DNA of 64,000 nucleotides, taken from an uncultured Bacillota bacterium (GTDB lineage Bacteria; Bacillota; Clostridia; Lachnospirales; Lachnospiraceae). The stretch lies in assembly GCA_958352855.1 (NCBI GenBank), contig CATWQE010000009.1:1-64000 (forward strand), given 5' to 3'. The notes under the pieces are model-generated. The model had not been told where the DNA came from, ran no database searches, and saw only the letters and a list, made by a program, of their open reading frames with translations. Shown in pieces: positions 45,174 through 54,839 of the stretch (its first letter is position 1; every line of letters begins with the position of its first letter). A program made the translations under genes and the position numbers.

Positions 45174-46529
45174 GAATTCTCCATTTTCCCTGATTACTTT
45201 TTCATACCAGTAGCCGGAATCTTTTATGATTCTTTCCTGTGTTCTGTAATCCACATAAATCATTCCAAACCGATCTGCATATCCACTGTGCCACTCAAAA
45301 TTATCCATAAGTGACCAGTGGAAATAACCCCGGATGTCTACGCCATCCTCAGAAGCATGTTTCAGTTGCTTTAAATAGCCCTCCAAAAAGTCAATCCGGT
45401 TCTGGTCATGGACTTTTCCGTCTGAAGAAACTGTGTCATGACAGGAAAGTCCGTTTTCTGTAATATAAATAGGACTTTGATATCTCTCATACAGGAAATA
45501 CGGTCCCCAGTATAAGCACTCTGGAGTAACCGGCCATCCCAGGGCTGTTTTAGGAAATCCGTCATACCTCTTTACAACTTCCGGTTTTCCATCCTTTCCC
45601 ATACGAATCCGGTTCCCGTTGTAAATATTCTGTCCGTAGAAATCAATAGGCTGGGAAATCAGCTTCATATCTTCTGGTGTCATGGTTGGAAGGTAATCCT
45701 TATATAATCTCAGCCCATCTTCCGGATATTCTCCTCTGAAAATCGGGTCGCTCCACCAGGTTACATTCCAGGTCCAATTCTGCAAATCTGGATTTACCTG
45801 CATCAAGTGCATACGTGCCGCTTCAATATCTTCCGGACGTTCACTATCTGGATAACTCATAGAACCAGTAGGCGCAATTCCGATTAAAATATCTCTTTTG
45901 GCTGCCTGGCGCATCTTCTTCACCGCCATACCATGAGCCATGAGCACATGATGAGCCATTAAAAAGGTATCTCTTACAGGTACCTTTAACCCCGGAGCAT
46001 GCACCCCTGTCATATAGCCAAGTCCAATAAAGCACTGAGGTTCATTCACCGTAAAAAAGTGGGTTACTTTATCAGAAAATTCTTTTGCAATAAAAGCCGC
46101 ATAATCGGAAAACCACTCCACAATCTCCCGATTCATCCACCCGCCTTTTTTATAAAGCTCATAAGGAAGTTCCCAATGATACAGGGTAATATATGGCTCT
46201 ATATTCGCTGCGCATAACTCATCTACCAGCTCATGATAAAATTTCAATCCTTTTTCATTCACTGTGCCTGTCCCATTCGGAAAAACTCTGGACCAGTTAA
46301 TGGAAAAACGGTATCCCTGAACACCCATTTTTTTCATCAGCGCCACATCTTCCCGAAATCTGTGGTAATGGTCACAAGCCACGTCTCCAGAATGTCCTTC
46401 AAAAACCTTTCCTTCTTCTTTGCAAAATACATCCCAGATATCCCAGCCTTTTCCATCTTGAAAAGCTGCTCCTTCTATCTGGTATGCAGAGGTTGCCTGC
46501 CCCCACACAAAATCATTTCTAAAACTCAT
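45168..46529 (-). CDS. Beta-glucosidase, glycoside hydrolase family 1
   Basis: A 453-residue GH1 enzyme. The N terminus FVWGQATSAYQIEGA is the family start, the acid/base is E163 in FTVNEPQ and the nucleophile E358 in YITENG. No phosphate-binding loop of 6-phospho-beta-glucosidases is evident, and the operon has an ABC importer rather than a PTS, so unphosphorylated beta-glucosides are the likely substrates. Length is normal. Its start overlaps the LacI stop by ATGA. Confidence 0.93.
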   Translation of the reverse strand: MSFRNDFVWGQATSAYQIEGAAFQDGKGWDIWDVFCKEEGKVFEGHSGDVACDHYHRFREDVALMKKMGVQGYRFSINWSRVFPNGTGTVNEKGLKFYHELVDELCAANIEPYITLYHWELPYELYKKGGWMNREIVEWFSDYAAFIAKEFSDKVTHFFTVNEPQCFIGLGYMTGVHAPGLKVPVRDTFLMAHHVLMAHGMAVKKMRQAAKRDILIGIAPTGSMSYPDSERPEDIEAARMHLMQVNPDLQNWTWNVTWWSDPIFRGEYPEDGLRLYKDYLPTMTPEDMKLISQPIDFYGQNIYNGNRIRMGKDGKPEVVKRYDGFPKTALGWPVTPECLYWGPYFLYERYQSPIYITENGLSCHDTVSSDGKVHDQNRIDFLEGYLKQLKHASEDGVDIRGYFHWSLMDNFEWHSGYADRFGMIYVDYRTQERIIKDSGYWYEKVIRENGEFL

Positions 46530-47530
46530 AGTTCTGTTCCTTTCCAGTTGGTACTACTTTCTCTCAATATCAGTTCCGTATCAATTAAATACCGCTTTTT
46601 ATGTGGTTTCTTTCCACTCACCAAATCTAATAAAAGTTCTGCCGCTACCTTTCCAAGCAGCTCTTTATTCTGTCTGACTGTAGTTAGCGCCGGTTTAAAC
46701 ACCCTGGCATATTCAATATCATCAAACCCTACAAAAGAAATATCCTGGGGTACCTGATAGCCTGCCTTTACAGCGTAATCAATAGCTCCCATACACAGAT
46801 AATCTCCTGTAGCCAGAACTGCTGTAGGCTGTACCTGCTCCAACAGCTTTTTCATAATCTCATACCCCTCTTCATAAGAATAATAGGTGCAGTTTTTTAC
46901 ATACTTTTTTGAAAACCGGATTCCATTTTCACTGAGACATTCCCTGTATTCTTTAAACCGCTCTATTCCCGGCTTTTGATTTAATTCTCCTGTAATCATA
47001 GCGATTTTTTTGTGTCCAAGGCGTATGAGATATTCCATGGCTTTTCGTATTCCCTGTGCATTATTACTTAACACAGAATATTCGTTGACAAAAACTTCAT
47101 TCAGGGAAACAATGGGAAACTTCTGAAACAACTGCCGGTATGTAATATGAAAATCAGAGTCTGTGGAAATCAGCAAGATTCCATCTACCTGTCTTTTCAC
47201 ACAAAGTTCTTCCAAATCTTCGGGAGGATGCTTTCTGATAAGCAGAATATCATAGCCCAGTTCTCCCAGTGTTTCTCTGACACTGTTTAACACTTCGGAA
47301 AAGAATGGATTCTGCAGTCCTCTCCAGTCATCGTAAACAACTGCTATCACGCCCTCCCGCACAGATGTCTCATGAAAAAAACGATATTTTGATATGTAAC
47401 CCGTCTGTTTCGCCGCTTCCATAATCTTATTTCTGGCTTCTTCCCCTACGTCCCTGTAACCCCGGAATACTTTTGAAACTGTAGAGGGGGAATAACCTGT
47501 TAATTTCGCAATGTCATATATGGTTGCCAT
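46526..47530 (-). CDS. LacI-family transcriptional repressor
   Basis: A 334-residue repressor: the LacI helix-turn-helix begins at once (MATIYDIAKLTGYSPSTVSKVFRGY), with a hinge at about 45-60 and a periplasmic-binding-like ligand core. It lies inside the beta-glucoside operon, between the permease and the GH1 genes, and overlaps the latter. The inverted repeats upstream of the first gene (50640-50665 and 50791-50808) are likely its operators, giving self-control by sugar. Confidence 0.92.
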   Translation of the reverse strand: MATIYDIAKLTGYSPSTVSKVFRGYRDVGEEARNKIMEAAKQTGYISKYRFFHETSVREGVIAVVYDDWRGLQNPFFSEVLNSVRETLGELGYDILLIRKHPPEDLEELCVKRQVDGILLISTDSDFHITYRQLFQKFPIVSLNEVFVNEYSVLSNNAQGIRKAMEYLIRLGHKKIAMITGELNQKPGIERFKEYRECLSENGIRFSKKYVKNCTYYSYEEGYEIMKKLLEQVQPTAVLATGDYLCMGAIDYAVKAGYQVPQDISFVGFDDIEYARVFKPALTTVRQNKELLGKVAAELLLDLVSGKKPHKKRYLIDTELILRESSTNWKGTEL

Positions 47531-47553
47531 GAAGTTTTCATCTCCTTACTTCC

Positions 47554-48384
47554 TTATCCTTTCACCCCTCCTGCTGTCACACCACTGACAATCTGTTTGG
47601 AAAACATTAAAAATACAAGAATTACAGGAAACAGGGATAAAGAAATTCCCAGATAAATTGCACCGTAATCTGTTTTATAAATGTCTGATTTTAACAACTG
47701 CACTAACATTGGCAATGTGTATTTTTCCTGCTCTGTTAAAATAATGTAAGGCATCATAAAATTATTCCAGGTTCCTACAAAAGTCATAATTCCTGTGGTT
47801 GCCAGTGCCGGTTTCATAAGTGGAAACATAATCCTGTTAAAAATGTAAAACTCCTTTGCACCGTCAATCCTTGCAGCCTCCAAAAGACTTGGAGAAAATA
47901 CACTGTCCAGATACTGCTTAATGAAAAATACCGTTGCAGGCGCTGCTATGGTAGGAATAATCAGAGGAATATAAGTATTTACAAACCCCAGCATTACCAT
48001 ATATTTGTAGAAACCAATAAAACTAAGCTGAGCCGGAATCATAATCAACAGCAGAATAAGGTTATAAACTTTTTCTTTATATTTGAAATTATAGGCTTTG
48101 ATTCCATAGGCTGTCAACGCAGAAAAGTACACTCCAAGCATGGTAGATAAGCCTGCAATAAAAGCGGAATTCAGGAAACCGCCTGCCAGGTTAAACCCTT
48201 TTTCAATAAGCCCTTTGTAATTCTCAACCAGATGTCCACCCGGTAGCAAACTCACACCCTGTAAAATCTGATTGGTAGAGCGGGTAGCATTTACAAAGGC
48301 CAGCCAGATTGGTATTAAAGTAATGACCGTAATAATTCCTGTGATTATATACAGCATTGTCTTGGAAAGTTTCCGTTTTGTCAT
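47554..48384 (-). CDS. Carbohydrate ABC transporter permease (MalG type)
   Basis: A 276-residue inner-membrane CUT1 permease with six segments and an EAA loop (LEAARIDGAKEFYIFNRIMFPLM). It is the second permease of the beta-glucoside importer, four bases after the first. No ATPase is encoded here; see 55877-56989. The start at 48384 follows GGGGTGAGGA. Confidence 0.92.
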   Translation of the reverse strand: MTKRKLSKTMLYIITGIITVITLIPIWLAFVNATRSTNQILQGVSLLPGGHLVENYKGLIEKGFNLAGGFLNSAFIAGLSTMLGVYFSALTAYGIKAYNFKYKEKVYNLILLLIMIPAQLSFIGFYKYMVMLGFVNTYIPLIIPTIAAPATVFFIKQYLDSVFSPSLLEAARIDGAKEFYIFNRIMFPLMKPALATTGIMTFVGTWNNFMMPYIILTEQEKYTLPMLVQLLKSDIYKTDYGAIYLGISLSLFPVILVFLMFSKQIVSGVTAGGVKG

Positions 48385-48388
48385 GTCC

Positions 48389-49288
48389 TCACCCCTCTTC
48401 TTTCTCTGTCATAGAACGGTATACCAGCATACTGCAAAAGGCAATAATAATAAATAATACAACTGAAATAGCTGCCGAATATCCATAATAATTCTTGCCT
48501 GTAAACGCATGATTGTACAACAACATACTTACTGTATTCAGACTCTCATTTGGCGCGCCTCTTCCGTCTGTAATCATAAATGGTATATCAAAAAGCTGCA
48601 GGCCGCCCACCAGAGAAGTTACCATCATGTAAATTAAAATCGGCTTCAGAAGCGGAATGGTGATATAACGGAATGTATTCCAGGAAGAGGAACCGTCTAC
48701 CATGGCCGCCTCATACACCGAAGTATCAATACCAGAAATACCAGCCATCAAAATTAAAATAGAGTTTCCATACCACATCCAGGTCTGAATCCCTGACACA
48801 ATATAAGAACTTGCCGCCTCACTTCTAAAGAAATTAAAGGTTTCATCTATAATCCCTGTCTGTACAAGGAACTGATTAATAGGTCCTGTGGGGTAAGCAA
48901 AGAGCGTAGCCGCCAAAATTGAAATAGATGCTGCGGTAAGCAGATTCGGCATGTACATGGCAGTACGGAAAAATCCCACCCCTTTTAACTTAAACTTCAC
49001 ATTAGTAAACACAACTGCAAAGAACAGAGCCAGCACCATCTGGAAAATAAAATTCACGCCCCAGATTCGTACTGTATTCCACAATGCCTGCCAGAAAGCG
49101 CTGTCTCCCATAATATGTACATAATTCTGCAGTCCTACAAAGTCTCCCATATTCCCACTAAAACCTTTGGTATTTGTCACACTCAAATAAAACGTATAAA
49201 CAATAGGGAATAAAGAAAATGCAAGAAACACCAGAAAAAACGGAATTACAAAATATACTCCATACCGGTTATAATTTTTTCTCTTCAA
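48389..49288 (-). CDS. Sugar ABC transporter permease (MalF type)
   Basis: A 299-residue inner-membrane CUT1 permease. Six predicted membrane segments and an EAA loop (YEAAMVDGSSSWNTFRYITIPLL) are visible. The start is a TTG at 49288 with GGAGGAG upstream. It lies 16 bp after the binding-protein gene and is coupled to the MalG-type permease. Confidence 0.9.
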   Translation of the reverse strand: MKRKNYNRYGVYFVIPFFLVFLAFSLFPIVYTFYLSVTNTKGFSGNMGDFVGLQNYVHIMGDSAFWQALWNTVRIWGVNFIFQMVLALFFAVVFTNVKFKLKGVGFFRTAMYMPNLLTAASISILAATLFAYPTGPINQFLVQTGIIDETFNFFRSEAASSYIVSGIQTWMWYGNSILILMAGISGIDTSVYEAAMVDGSSSWNTFRYITIPLLKPILIYMMVTSLVGGLQLFDIPFMITDGRGAPNESLNTVSMLLYNHAFTGKNYYGYSAAISVVLFIIIAFCSMLVYRSMTEKEEG

Positions 49289-49304
49289 AACCCTTCTCCT
49301 CCTC

Positions 49305-50603
49305 TCACTTTAAGTCCGGGAACATTCTTTTTGCTTTTTTTATGATGTTCTCCTTCATCTCATCTATGGTCAGTTTTCCTTCTCTGTAGTTTTCCTTCTC
49401 ATTTCCGAAAATTTTATTCATTTCCTGGTCATAGGAAGTAATTAGTTTTCCGTTAATGGACTTTGCATCTGCCAAAAAGACTTCATATGGGTTCTGACCT
49501 CCCAGAAAATCATTGCTTACGCCGCTGGTAACCGAATCCATAACCTTCTGTGACGCAACATAATCATTGGTTTCCTCTATCCACTGCTTCAGAAATTCCT
49601 CGTCTGTAGTAAAATAACGAACCATTTCTTTTGCAGCTTCCTTGTTGTCTGAGTCTTCATTCACACCAAGCCACGTTCCTCCCCAGTAATAGGAAGAGGG
49701 ACCCTGAATCACACCCCAGTCTCCGCTGGTATCCTGCGCGCCGTCTGCGCTGGCCGCATTTGGCATCAAGGTATTAAAAAGTCCCCACGCCGGAAAGAAA
49801 TAGCAGAAGATTTCCTTTGGGTCTCCCTGTACATCCTTTAGCTGTCCGCTCATTCCCGCAAACCAGCCTTCTGACCAGGGCGCCTGCTGCGCCGCATAAC
49901 CTTTGTCATTCATAGTCTTATAGAAGTCAGCAAATTCTAAAATTTTATCATCCACTACCACCTTCTCATCCTGTACCCATCCGGTTTCTCTTTTACTCAT
50001 AAAAATATAGGACAAATCATCCGGGCTGCAGACAGTATAGCAATTTCCCTGAGACTTCTCTTTGATGATTTCCGCTGTTTCCATAAACTTGTCCATGTCC
50101 TGAAAATATTCCTGGACTTTCTGAGGCTCATCTGTACCAAGATACTCTTTCGCTAAACTTCTCCTGTAAAACATAGCTCCCGGCGCTGCCTGCCAGGAAA
50201 CAGCACGTAAATTCCCATCAAAATCCGTTCCCACATCCAGGGTATAGTCCAGAATTTCCATTTCCTCTAAATCTGGTTTCAAGTCTTCTAAATCAGCCAT
50301 TACCCCGGGCTCTTCCACAAAGCTTCGGACAAATGCCTCTTCAATGGCAAATACATCCGGTGCATTCCCACTTTGAATGGCGTTTTTTAATTTGCTTGCA
50401 TAAACATCTGTAGGAACTAATGTAAATTTAACCTTCACATCTGGATGTGTGGCTTTATACAAATCTAACATTTGTTCCAGCTCATTTGTAAAAGACCAGA
50501 CTTCAATTACATCTCCCTCTTCCTTCCCTTGTCCTGCACAGCCTGACAGCGAAAGAGTTCCCATAACTGCTGCCAGCAACAAGGCAATCCATTTTTTCTT
50601 CAT
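49305..50603 (-). CDS. Extracellular sugar-binding lipoprotein (CUT1 family)
   Basis: A 432-residue binding lipoprotein: signal peptide MKKKWIALLLAAVMG with lipobox LSGC (C22), then the family 1 solute-binding fold (VIEVWSFTNELEQMLDLYKATHPDVKVKF). It is the first gene of the beta-glucoside operon, with the permeases, LacI and GH1 following. GGGAGG precedes the ATG at 50603; the frame is open 12 codons more without a site. Confidence 0.92.
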   Translation of the reverse strand: MKKKWIALLLAAVMGTLSLSGCAGQGKEEGDVIEVWSFTNELEQMLDLYKATHPDVKVKFTLVPTDVYASKLKNAIQSGNAPDVFAIEEAFVRSFVEEPGVMADLEDLKPDLEEMEILDYTLDVGTDFDGNLRAVSWQAAPGAMFYRRSLAKEYLGTDEPQKVQEYFQDMDKFMETAEIIKEKSQGNCYTVCSPDDLSYIFMSKRETGWVQDEKVVVDDKILEFADFYKTMNDKGYAAQQAPWSEGWFAGMSGQLKDVQGDPKEIFCYFFPAWGLFNTLMPNAASADGAQDTSGDWGVIQGPSSYYWGGTWLGVNEDSDNKEAAKEMVRYFTTDEEFLKQWIEETNDYVASQKVMDSVTSGVSNDFLGGQNPYEVFLADAKSINGKLITSYDQEMNKIFGNEKENYREGKLTIDEMKENIIKKAKRMFPDLK

Positions 50604-50639
50604 AAACGTTTTTCCCTCCCTTTTTTTATTGAAACACAT

Positions 50640-50665
50640 TTCGTAATTCTAATTATATTTACGAA
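50640..50665. promoter_or_regulatory. Inverted repeat, candidate LacI operator
   Basis: TTCGTAA (50640-50646) and TTACGAA (50659-50665), 12 bases apart, form a 7-bp inverted repeat just upstream of the binding-protein gene. Confidence 0.5.
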
Positions 50666-50790
50666 ACAGACCCCATTCAAGAGTTATGTATTTTTCTACC
50701 TTTTTCCTAAAAATGCCTTCCACATTTCTATATACTTTTGAATTTTATTTCGTTATAAACTCCTGTTATTGTGATATAAACATCTAGCAT

Positions 50791-50808
50791 TACGAATTTT
50801 ATTTCGTA
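50791..50808. promoter_or_regulatory. Inverted repeat, candidate LacI operator
   Basis: TACGAA (50791-50796) and TTCGTA (50803-50808), six bases apart, use the same half-site as 50640-50665, and single half-sites lie near 50747 and 50862. The region 50604-51007 otherwise holds only the promoter area and one terminator. Confidence 0.55.
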
Positions 50809-50916
50809 GAATCTTGTGTTTTTTTTCTCTTTTTTAAATGCATGTATGCCATCTCTTTTTTGTTTTACGAAACTATCTTCAAAATATACATATTCTATGT
50901 GACTATTCCCACAAAA

Positions 50917-50950
50917 AAAGAATCCACTCTCAAAAAAGAATGGATTCTTT
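50917..50950 (-). terminator. Terminator of the YfcC/PepD operon
   Basis: AAAGAATCCA (50917-50926) pairs with TGGATTCTTT (50941-50950), and a T run follows on the minus strand. Confidence 0.75.
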
Positions 50951-51007
50951 CCGTTTTCTATCCAACAGAGCGAGGGTGCGCCCCATCTTGTTTATGTAAT
51001 TGTTATT

Positions 51008-52429
51008 TTAAAACGGTCCATAACCAGTTTGGACAGCAATAGCCAGGAAAATAAAGGCTACAATCCACCAGGCAATAAACAGCGGCAGTAAATATTTCAT
51101 CCATTTCTTAAAGGACACGCCTCCGCACATAGCCAGAGCTGCCAGAATTTCTCCTCCGGTTGGCGCCATTACGTTTGTAAAAGCATCTCCCAACTGGAAT
51201 GCCAGCACAGATGTCTGTCTTGTAATATCCATCATGTCAGCTAAAGGTACCATAATAGGCATAACAATGGCAGCTTTTCCTGAACCAGACGGAATCAGTA
51301 CATTAAACAAATCAGTTGTAATGAACATACCAAATGCTGTCAGCATTGGAGACAAACCATTTAATGCACTTGCCAGCAGGTGAATAATGGAATCCATCAT
51401 ATTGGACTGCTCCAGTAAAATAATAACAGAGTTTGCCAGCCCTACCATCAGGCATGGGAAAAGCATATTCACACAGCCCTTTTCAAAATGTTCACAGATT
51501 TCTCCTGGGCGAAGACCGCCTACTAAACCACCAATAATACCAATAGCCAGGAAAATACCTGCCAACTCGTCAATATAATATCCCTTCACAATAATACCAT
51601 AAACAGTAAACGCAATACCGCCTACGAAAATAACCAGCACAATCTTCTGGCGTGTAGTTAAAGGAACAGAATTGTCCACATTAAGGGCTACATTTTTCGC
51701 AGTAACAAGGTCTATTTCATAAGTAGAACTTAACTGAGGGTTCTTTTTTACCCGAAGCGCATGCCAGGTTACATAAATAATACTGACTGTCAACAGTACT
51801 ACAAACACTGCAATGCGAAGTCCCATGCCAGAGAACATAGGAAGACCGGCAATACTCTGAGCAATACCTGTGGTAAAGGCATTGGTAATCGCTCCTCCAT
51901 ATCCTGCTGCCGCCGCACAAAAAATAATACCAACCGCAGTCAGCGAATCAAATCCCATGGTCAGACAGCACGCCAGTACCAATGGAACAAAAGCCAGAAA
52001 TTCTTCAAAATTGGCGCAAAAGGCAGAGCCCATGCCAAACACAATCATACAGACCGGAATCATTAAAAATTCCTTGCCCTTCATTGCCCTGACTATATTG
52101 GTCATCCCCGCATTAATAGCTCCCGTACCATCCAGAATAGCAAACATCGCTCCGATAATTAACAGGAAAAAGATAATTGCGGAGCCGCGCTGCATTCCCA
52201 GTGTCACAGAAACCAACAGATTAAACGGTGTAATCGGGCTTCTTTCTACAGAATGATAGCTCTCTGGGTCAACAATCTCCTGACCGTCCACCATGACACG
52301 ATCATAAGAGCCCACAGGCACAATGTAAGAAGCCACTGTAACAATTAACATAATTGCCACCAGAAACAGCATTGGATTTAATGCCTTTAATTCTTTTTTC
52401 TTTTTCATCTTTTTTATTTTTTCCTTCAT
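51008..52429 (-). CDS. YfcC family transporter
   Basis: A 473-residue membrane protein with 11-12 predicted segments, of the YfcC/C4-dicarboxylate-carrier (DcuC-like) superfamily. The family blocks PVGSYDR, GMGSAFCANFEEFLAFVPLVLACC and SGSGKAAIVMPIMVPLADM are visible. Members are often linked to peptide or amino acid transport. It follows the dipeptidase PepD, so a dipeptide or amino acid is the likely cargo. GGGGGA lies upstream of the ATG. It ends in a terminator. Confidence 0.85.
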   Translation of the reverse strand: MKEKIKKMKKKKELKALNPMLFLVAIMLIVTVASYIVPVGSYDRVMVDGQEIVDPESYHSVERSPITPFNLLVSVTLGMQRGSAIIFFLLIIGAMFAILDGTGAINAGMTNIVRAMKGKEFLMIPVCMIVFGMGSAFCANFEEFLAFVPLVLACCLTMGFDSLTAVGIIFCAAAAGYGGAITNAFTTGIAQSIAGLPMFSGMGLRIAVFVVLLTVSIIYVTWHALRVKKNPQLSSTYEIDLVTAKNVALNVDNSVPLTTRQKIVLVIFVGGIAFTVYGIIVKGYYIDELAGIFLAIGIIGGLVGGLRPGEICEHFEKGCVNMLFPCLMVGLANSVIILLEQSNMMDSIIHLLASALNGLSPMLTAFGMFITTDLFNVLIPSGSGKAAIVMPIMVPLADMMDITRQTSVLAFQLGDAFTNVMAPTGGEILAALAMCGGVSFKKWMKYLLPLFIAWWIVAFIFLAIAVQTGYGPF

Positions 52430-52456
52430 AGGTGCAATTCCCCCTTTTGTCTTTGC

Positions 52457-53905
52457 TTACTTACAATTTTTTAGAATCCCACATAAAAATGTATAAATCT
52501 TTCTGGCGGAAGAAATACTCATTTCTTCTGTTGGGGAATGAAAATTCCAACAATTTGGCCCAATGGCAATGGCATCTAATTCCGGCTTCTTTTGGGAGAA
52601 GAATCCCACCTCCAGGCCTGCATGAACCGTAAGATATTTAGGTTCACATCCAAATAACTCTTCATAAGTCTGGCTTGCCACTTCTCTAAAGGATGATTTC
52701 GGATGGAACTCCCAGGACGGATAACCCTTACTGGTATTACAGGTACCACCCAGAACCTTTGCCAATCTGCCTATCCGCTGATAAAGATAGGTGCCAAGGC
52801 TGGGTCTTGCAGAACGGATTTCAAATACCAGACAAAGCTCCTGTTCTGTAAGATAAATCTCTCCCAGATTATCAGACGTATCCACTAAACCCACTAAAGC
52901 TTCATTCATCTGATAAATACCATCCGGCGCCAGAAGCGCTGCATTCAACAGCAAATCAGGTTCTGTACACCAATGTGGCTGCTTTGCAGCTTCCAGGGTA
53001 ATAGATAAATCCCCGCCTGTAGCTGCGAATTCTCCTTTCATTTGTCTTTCCTGTTCTTCTATAATCCCTTCAAGTACGCTCCACTGCTCTTTCGGGAAAC
53101 ATACAACTGCTGACGCATCTCTTGGAATTGCCAGCCGGAAACTTCCTCCCTTAACAGGTCCTAGTTTGAATGGGGTTTTCTCTTCTATAGCCAATAACAC
53201 TCTGGCTAACAAGGTATTGGCATTTCCATGTCCTCTGTGTATGTCCTCACCAGAATGACCGCCATGAAGCCCGCTTACGGATAAAAGGGCAGCTATCCAT
53301 CCAGATGGAACGGGCTTACTTACTACAGGAATTCTGAGTTCCGCGGCCTGCCCGCCACAGCTTCCGCATAAAATTTCTGTATCACAGGAATGGTCCAGAT
53401 TAATGAGTCTTGCAGCCCGCATCCTGGATGCATCAAAACGTTCTGCGCCGGATAAATCTTCTTCCTCTGCTGTAGTAAACAAAACCTCCAGCTCTGGATG
53501 TTCAAGACTTTCATCCGTAAGAATTGCCATAGCATAGGCAACGCCAATTCCGTCATCTGCTCCCAGTGTAGTACGTCCGCCTGTGTTGATACGGTCTCCT
53601 TCAATCTGCCATGGAATAGAATCACTGTCAAAATCATGTTCTATTTCAGGAGACTTCTCACACACCATATCCATGTGCGCCTGCAGCATAATACAAGGAG
53701 CATGCTCGTAGCCAGGAGTTGCCGGTTTCCGAATAAAGACATTTTTTGCAGCATCCTGCTCTGCCTCCAACCCCTGATTTCCTGCCCATTCAAGAAGATA
53801 CGCACTGATTTTTTCCTCATGGAAACTAGGACGGGGAATCTGACATAGCTCATGAAAATATTGAAAGATAGGTTCCTGAATTAACTTTTCCTGCTCAGTT
53901 GTCAT
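52457..53905 (-). CDS. pepD: Aminoacyl-histidine dipeptidase (M20, PepD)
   Basis: A 482-residue cytoplasmic metallopeptidase. Metal ligands lie in QAHMDMVCEK, LGADDGIG (Asp), TTAEEED (two Glu) and NLDHSC. The dimer domain is the middle, about 200-380 (SGLHGGHSGEDIHRG). Size is that of PepD, which hydrolyses carnosine-like dipeptides. The ATG at 53905 has AGGAGG eight bases upstream; a GTG one codon earlier is possible. It is the first gene before YfcC and its promoter region holds two TCATGA palindromes. Confidence 0.93.
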   Translation of the reverse strand: MTTEQEKLIQEPIFQYFHELCQIPRPSFHEEKISAYLLEWAGNQGLEAEQDAAKNVFIRKPATPGYEHAPCIMLQAHMDMVCEKSPEIEHDFDSDSIPWQIEGDRINTGGRTTLGADDGIGVAYAMAILTDESLEHPELEVLFTTAEEEDLSGAERFDASRMRAARLINLDHSCDTEILCGSCGGQAAELRIPVVSKPVPSGWIAALLSVSGLHGGHSGEDIHRGHGNANTLLARVLLAIEEKTPFKLGPVKGGSFRLAIPRDASAVVCFPKEQWSVLEGIIEEQERQMKGEFAATGGDLSITLEAAKQPHWCTEPDLLLNAALLAPDGIYQMNEALVGLVDTSDNLGEIYLTEQELCLVFEIRSARPSLGTYLYQRIGRLAKVLGGTCNTSKGYPSWEFHPKSSFREVASQTYEELFGCEPKYLTVHAGLEVGFFSQKKPELDAIAIGPNCWNFHSPTEEMSISSARKIYTFLCGILKNCK

Positions 53906-53930
53906 CACATTAACCTCCTGTTTTTTGTAA

Positions 53931-53960
53931 AAATCATGATTTCTTTATAATCATGATTAT
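53931..53960. promoter_or_regulatory. Two TCATGA palindromes upstream of pepD
   Basis: AAATCATGATTT (53931-53942) and ATAATCATGATTAT (53947-53960) are perfect palindromes with centres 17 bp apart. The same core recurs at 54840-54851 next to the TetR gene. They are candidate operators of the TetR protein. Confidence 0.6.
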
Positions 53961-54025
53961 ATTTTCTTTCGTATAAATTGTCAACTATATTTTTATTTAT
54001 GCTCTTTTTTTGTTTATTTTGTACT

Positions 54026-54074
54026 AAAAAAGAGCTGACTCATTAAGCATATATCCAATGAGACAGCCCTTTTC
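54026..54074 (-). terminator. Terminator of the TetR gene
   Basis: AGCTGACTCATT (54033-54044) pairs with AATGAGACAGC (54057-54067), and a T run follows on the minus strand. The arms resemble those at 40252-40310. Confidence 0.75.
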
Positions 54075-54091
54075 TCTCTGGCATTTCCTGC

Positions 54092-54772
54092 TTATTTTCC
54101 AGCAGCCAGCAAATACTCAAACATCTTATTAAATTTCTCTTCATGCGCTTTTGCATCAAATCCTGCTCCACCAAGAGATGCTTCATAAAGAAAATTTTGA
54201 TGCAGAGCAACAATCAAATCCAATGTAATTTCCGCCTTTTCAGCCTGGATATCTCCCTCTTGTACCATCCGCTCCATTGTTGCCCTGTCACGCTCTACCA
54301 TACTCCCCTGCACCAGCATGGTTCTTGTTTCCTCACTAAAATTCTCCAGCTCATTGGGAAACAGCTCATGATAATATAAATGAAGCACCGAAGCCAGCTC
54401 TCCACTGTACTTACCAAAGAAAATGTTATGATAAATCTCTGGATATCGTAATGCGTTTCGGTTAAAGCAATGGTAAATCGTGCGGTAGGAGTCAATTGCC
54501 CGCATTCCCGGTTTTAACTCTTTCTCCAGTTGGGCCACATATTCTCTTAAATAACAAATAGAACCAAACATTGTAAGCTGCTCTAAATCATTAAAATAAT
54601 TATAAATGGTGGCGCTATTATACCCTGCTTCTGTAGCAATTTTACGAATGGACAGATTTTCAATTCCATTTTGTCGAATTAACTTTTCAGCGGCCTCAAT
54701 AAAATAAATCATAATGCGTTTTCGTTTCAATGTTAAATTGTTATCTAATGCCTTATCTTCCAAAGCTCTCAT
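54092..54772 (-). CDS. TetR/AcrR-family transcriptional regulator
   Basis: A regulator of up to 226 residues. The helix-turn-helix lies at about 15-60 (LIRQNGIENLSIRKIATEAGYNSATIYNYFNDLEQL), and the rest is a TetR-type helical ligand domain. The start is unsure: the ATG at 54772 touches AAGGAG, so a TTG three codons on is the better-spaced choice, and an upstream start is possible too. It is divergent from the EamA gene, with the TAATCATGATTA palindrome between. Likely targets are itself, EamA and pepD/yfcC. Confidence 0.85.
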   Translation of the reverse strand: MRALEDKALDNNLTLKRKRIMIYFIEAAEKLIRQNGIENLSIRKIATEAGYNSATIYNYFNDLEQLTMFGSICYLREYVAQLEKELKPGMRAIDSYRTIYHCFNRNALRYPEIYHNIFFGKYSGELASVLHLYYHELFPNELENFSEETRTMLVQGSMVERDRATMERMVQEGDIQAEKAEITLDLIVALHQNFLYEASLGGAGFDAKAHEEKFNKMFEYLLAAGK

Positions 54773-54839
54773 CTCCTTTTTTTCAAATATAAAATACCTG
54801 TTTAAACTTGACAAAGAAATCCTCTCTCACTTATAATTA

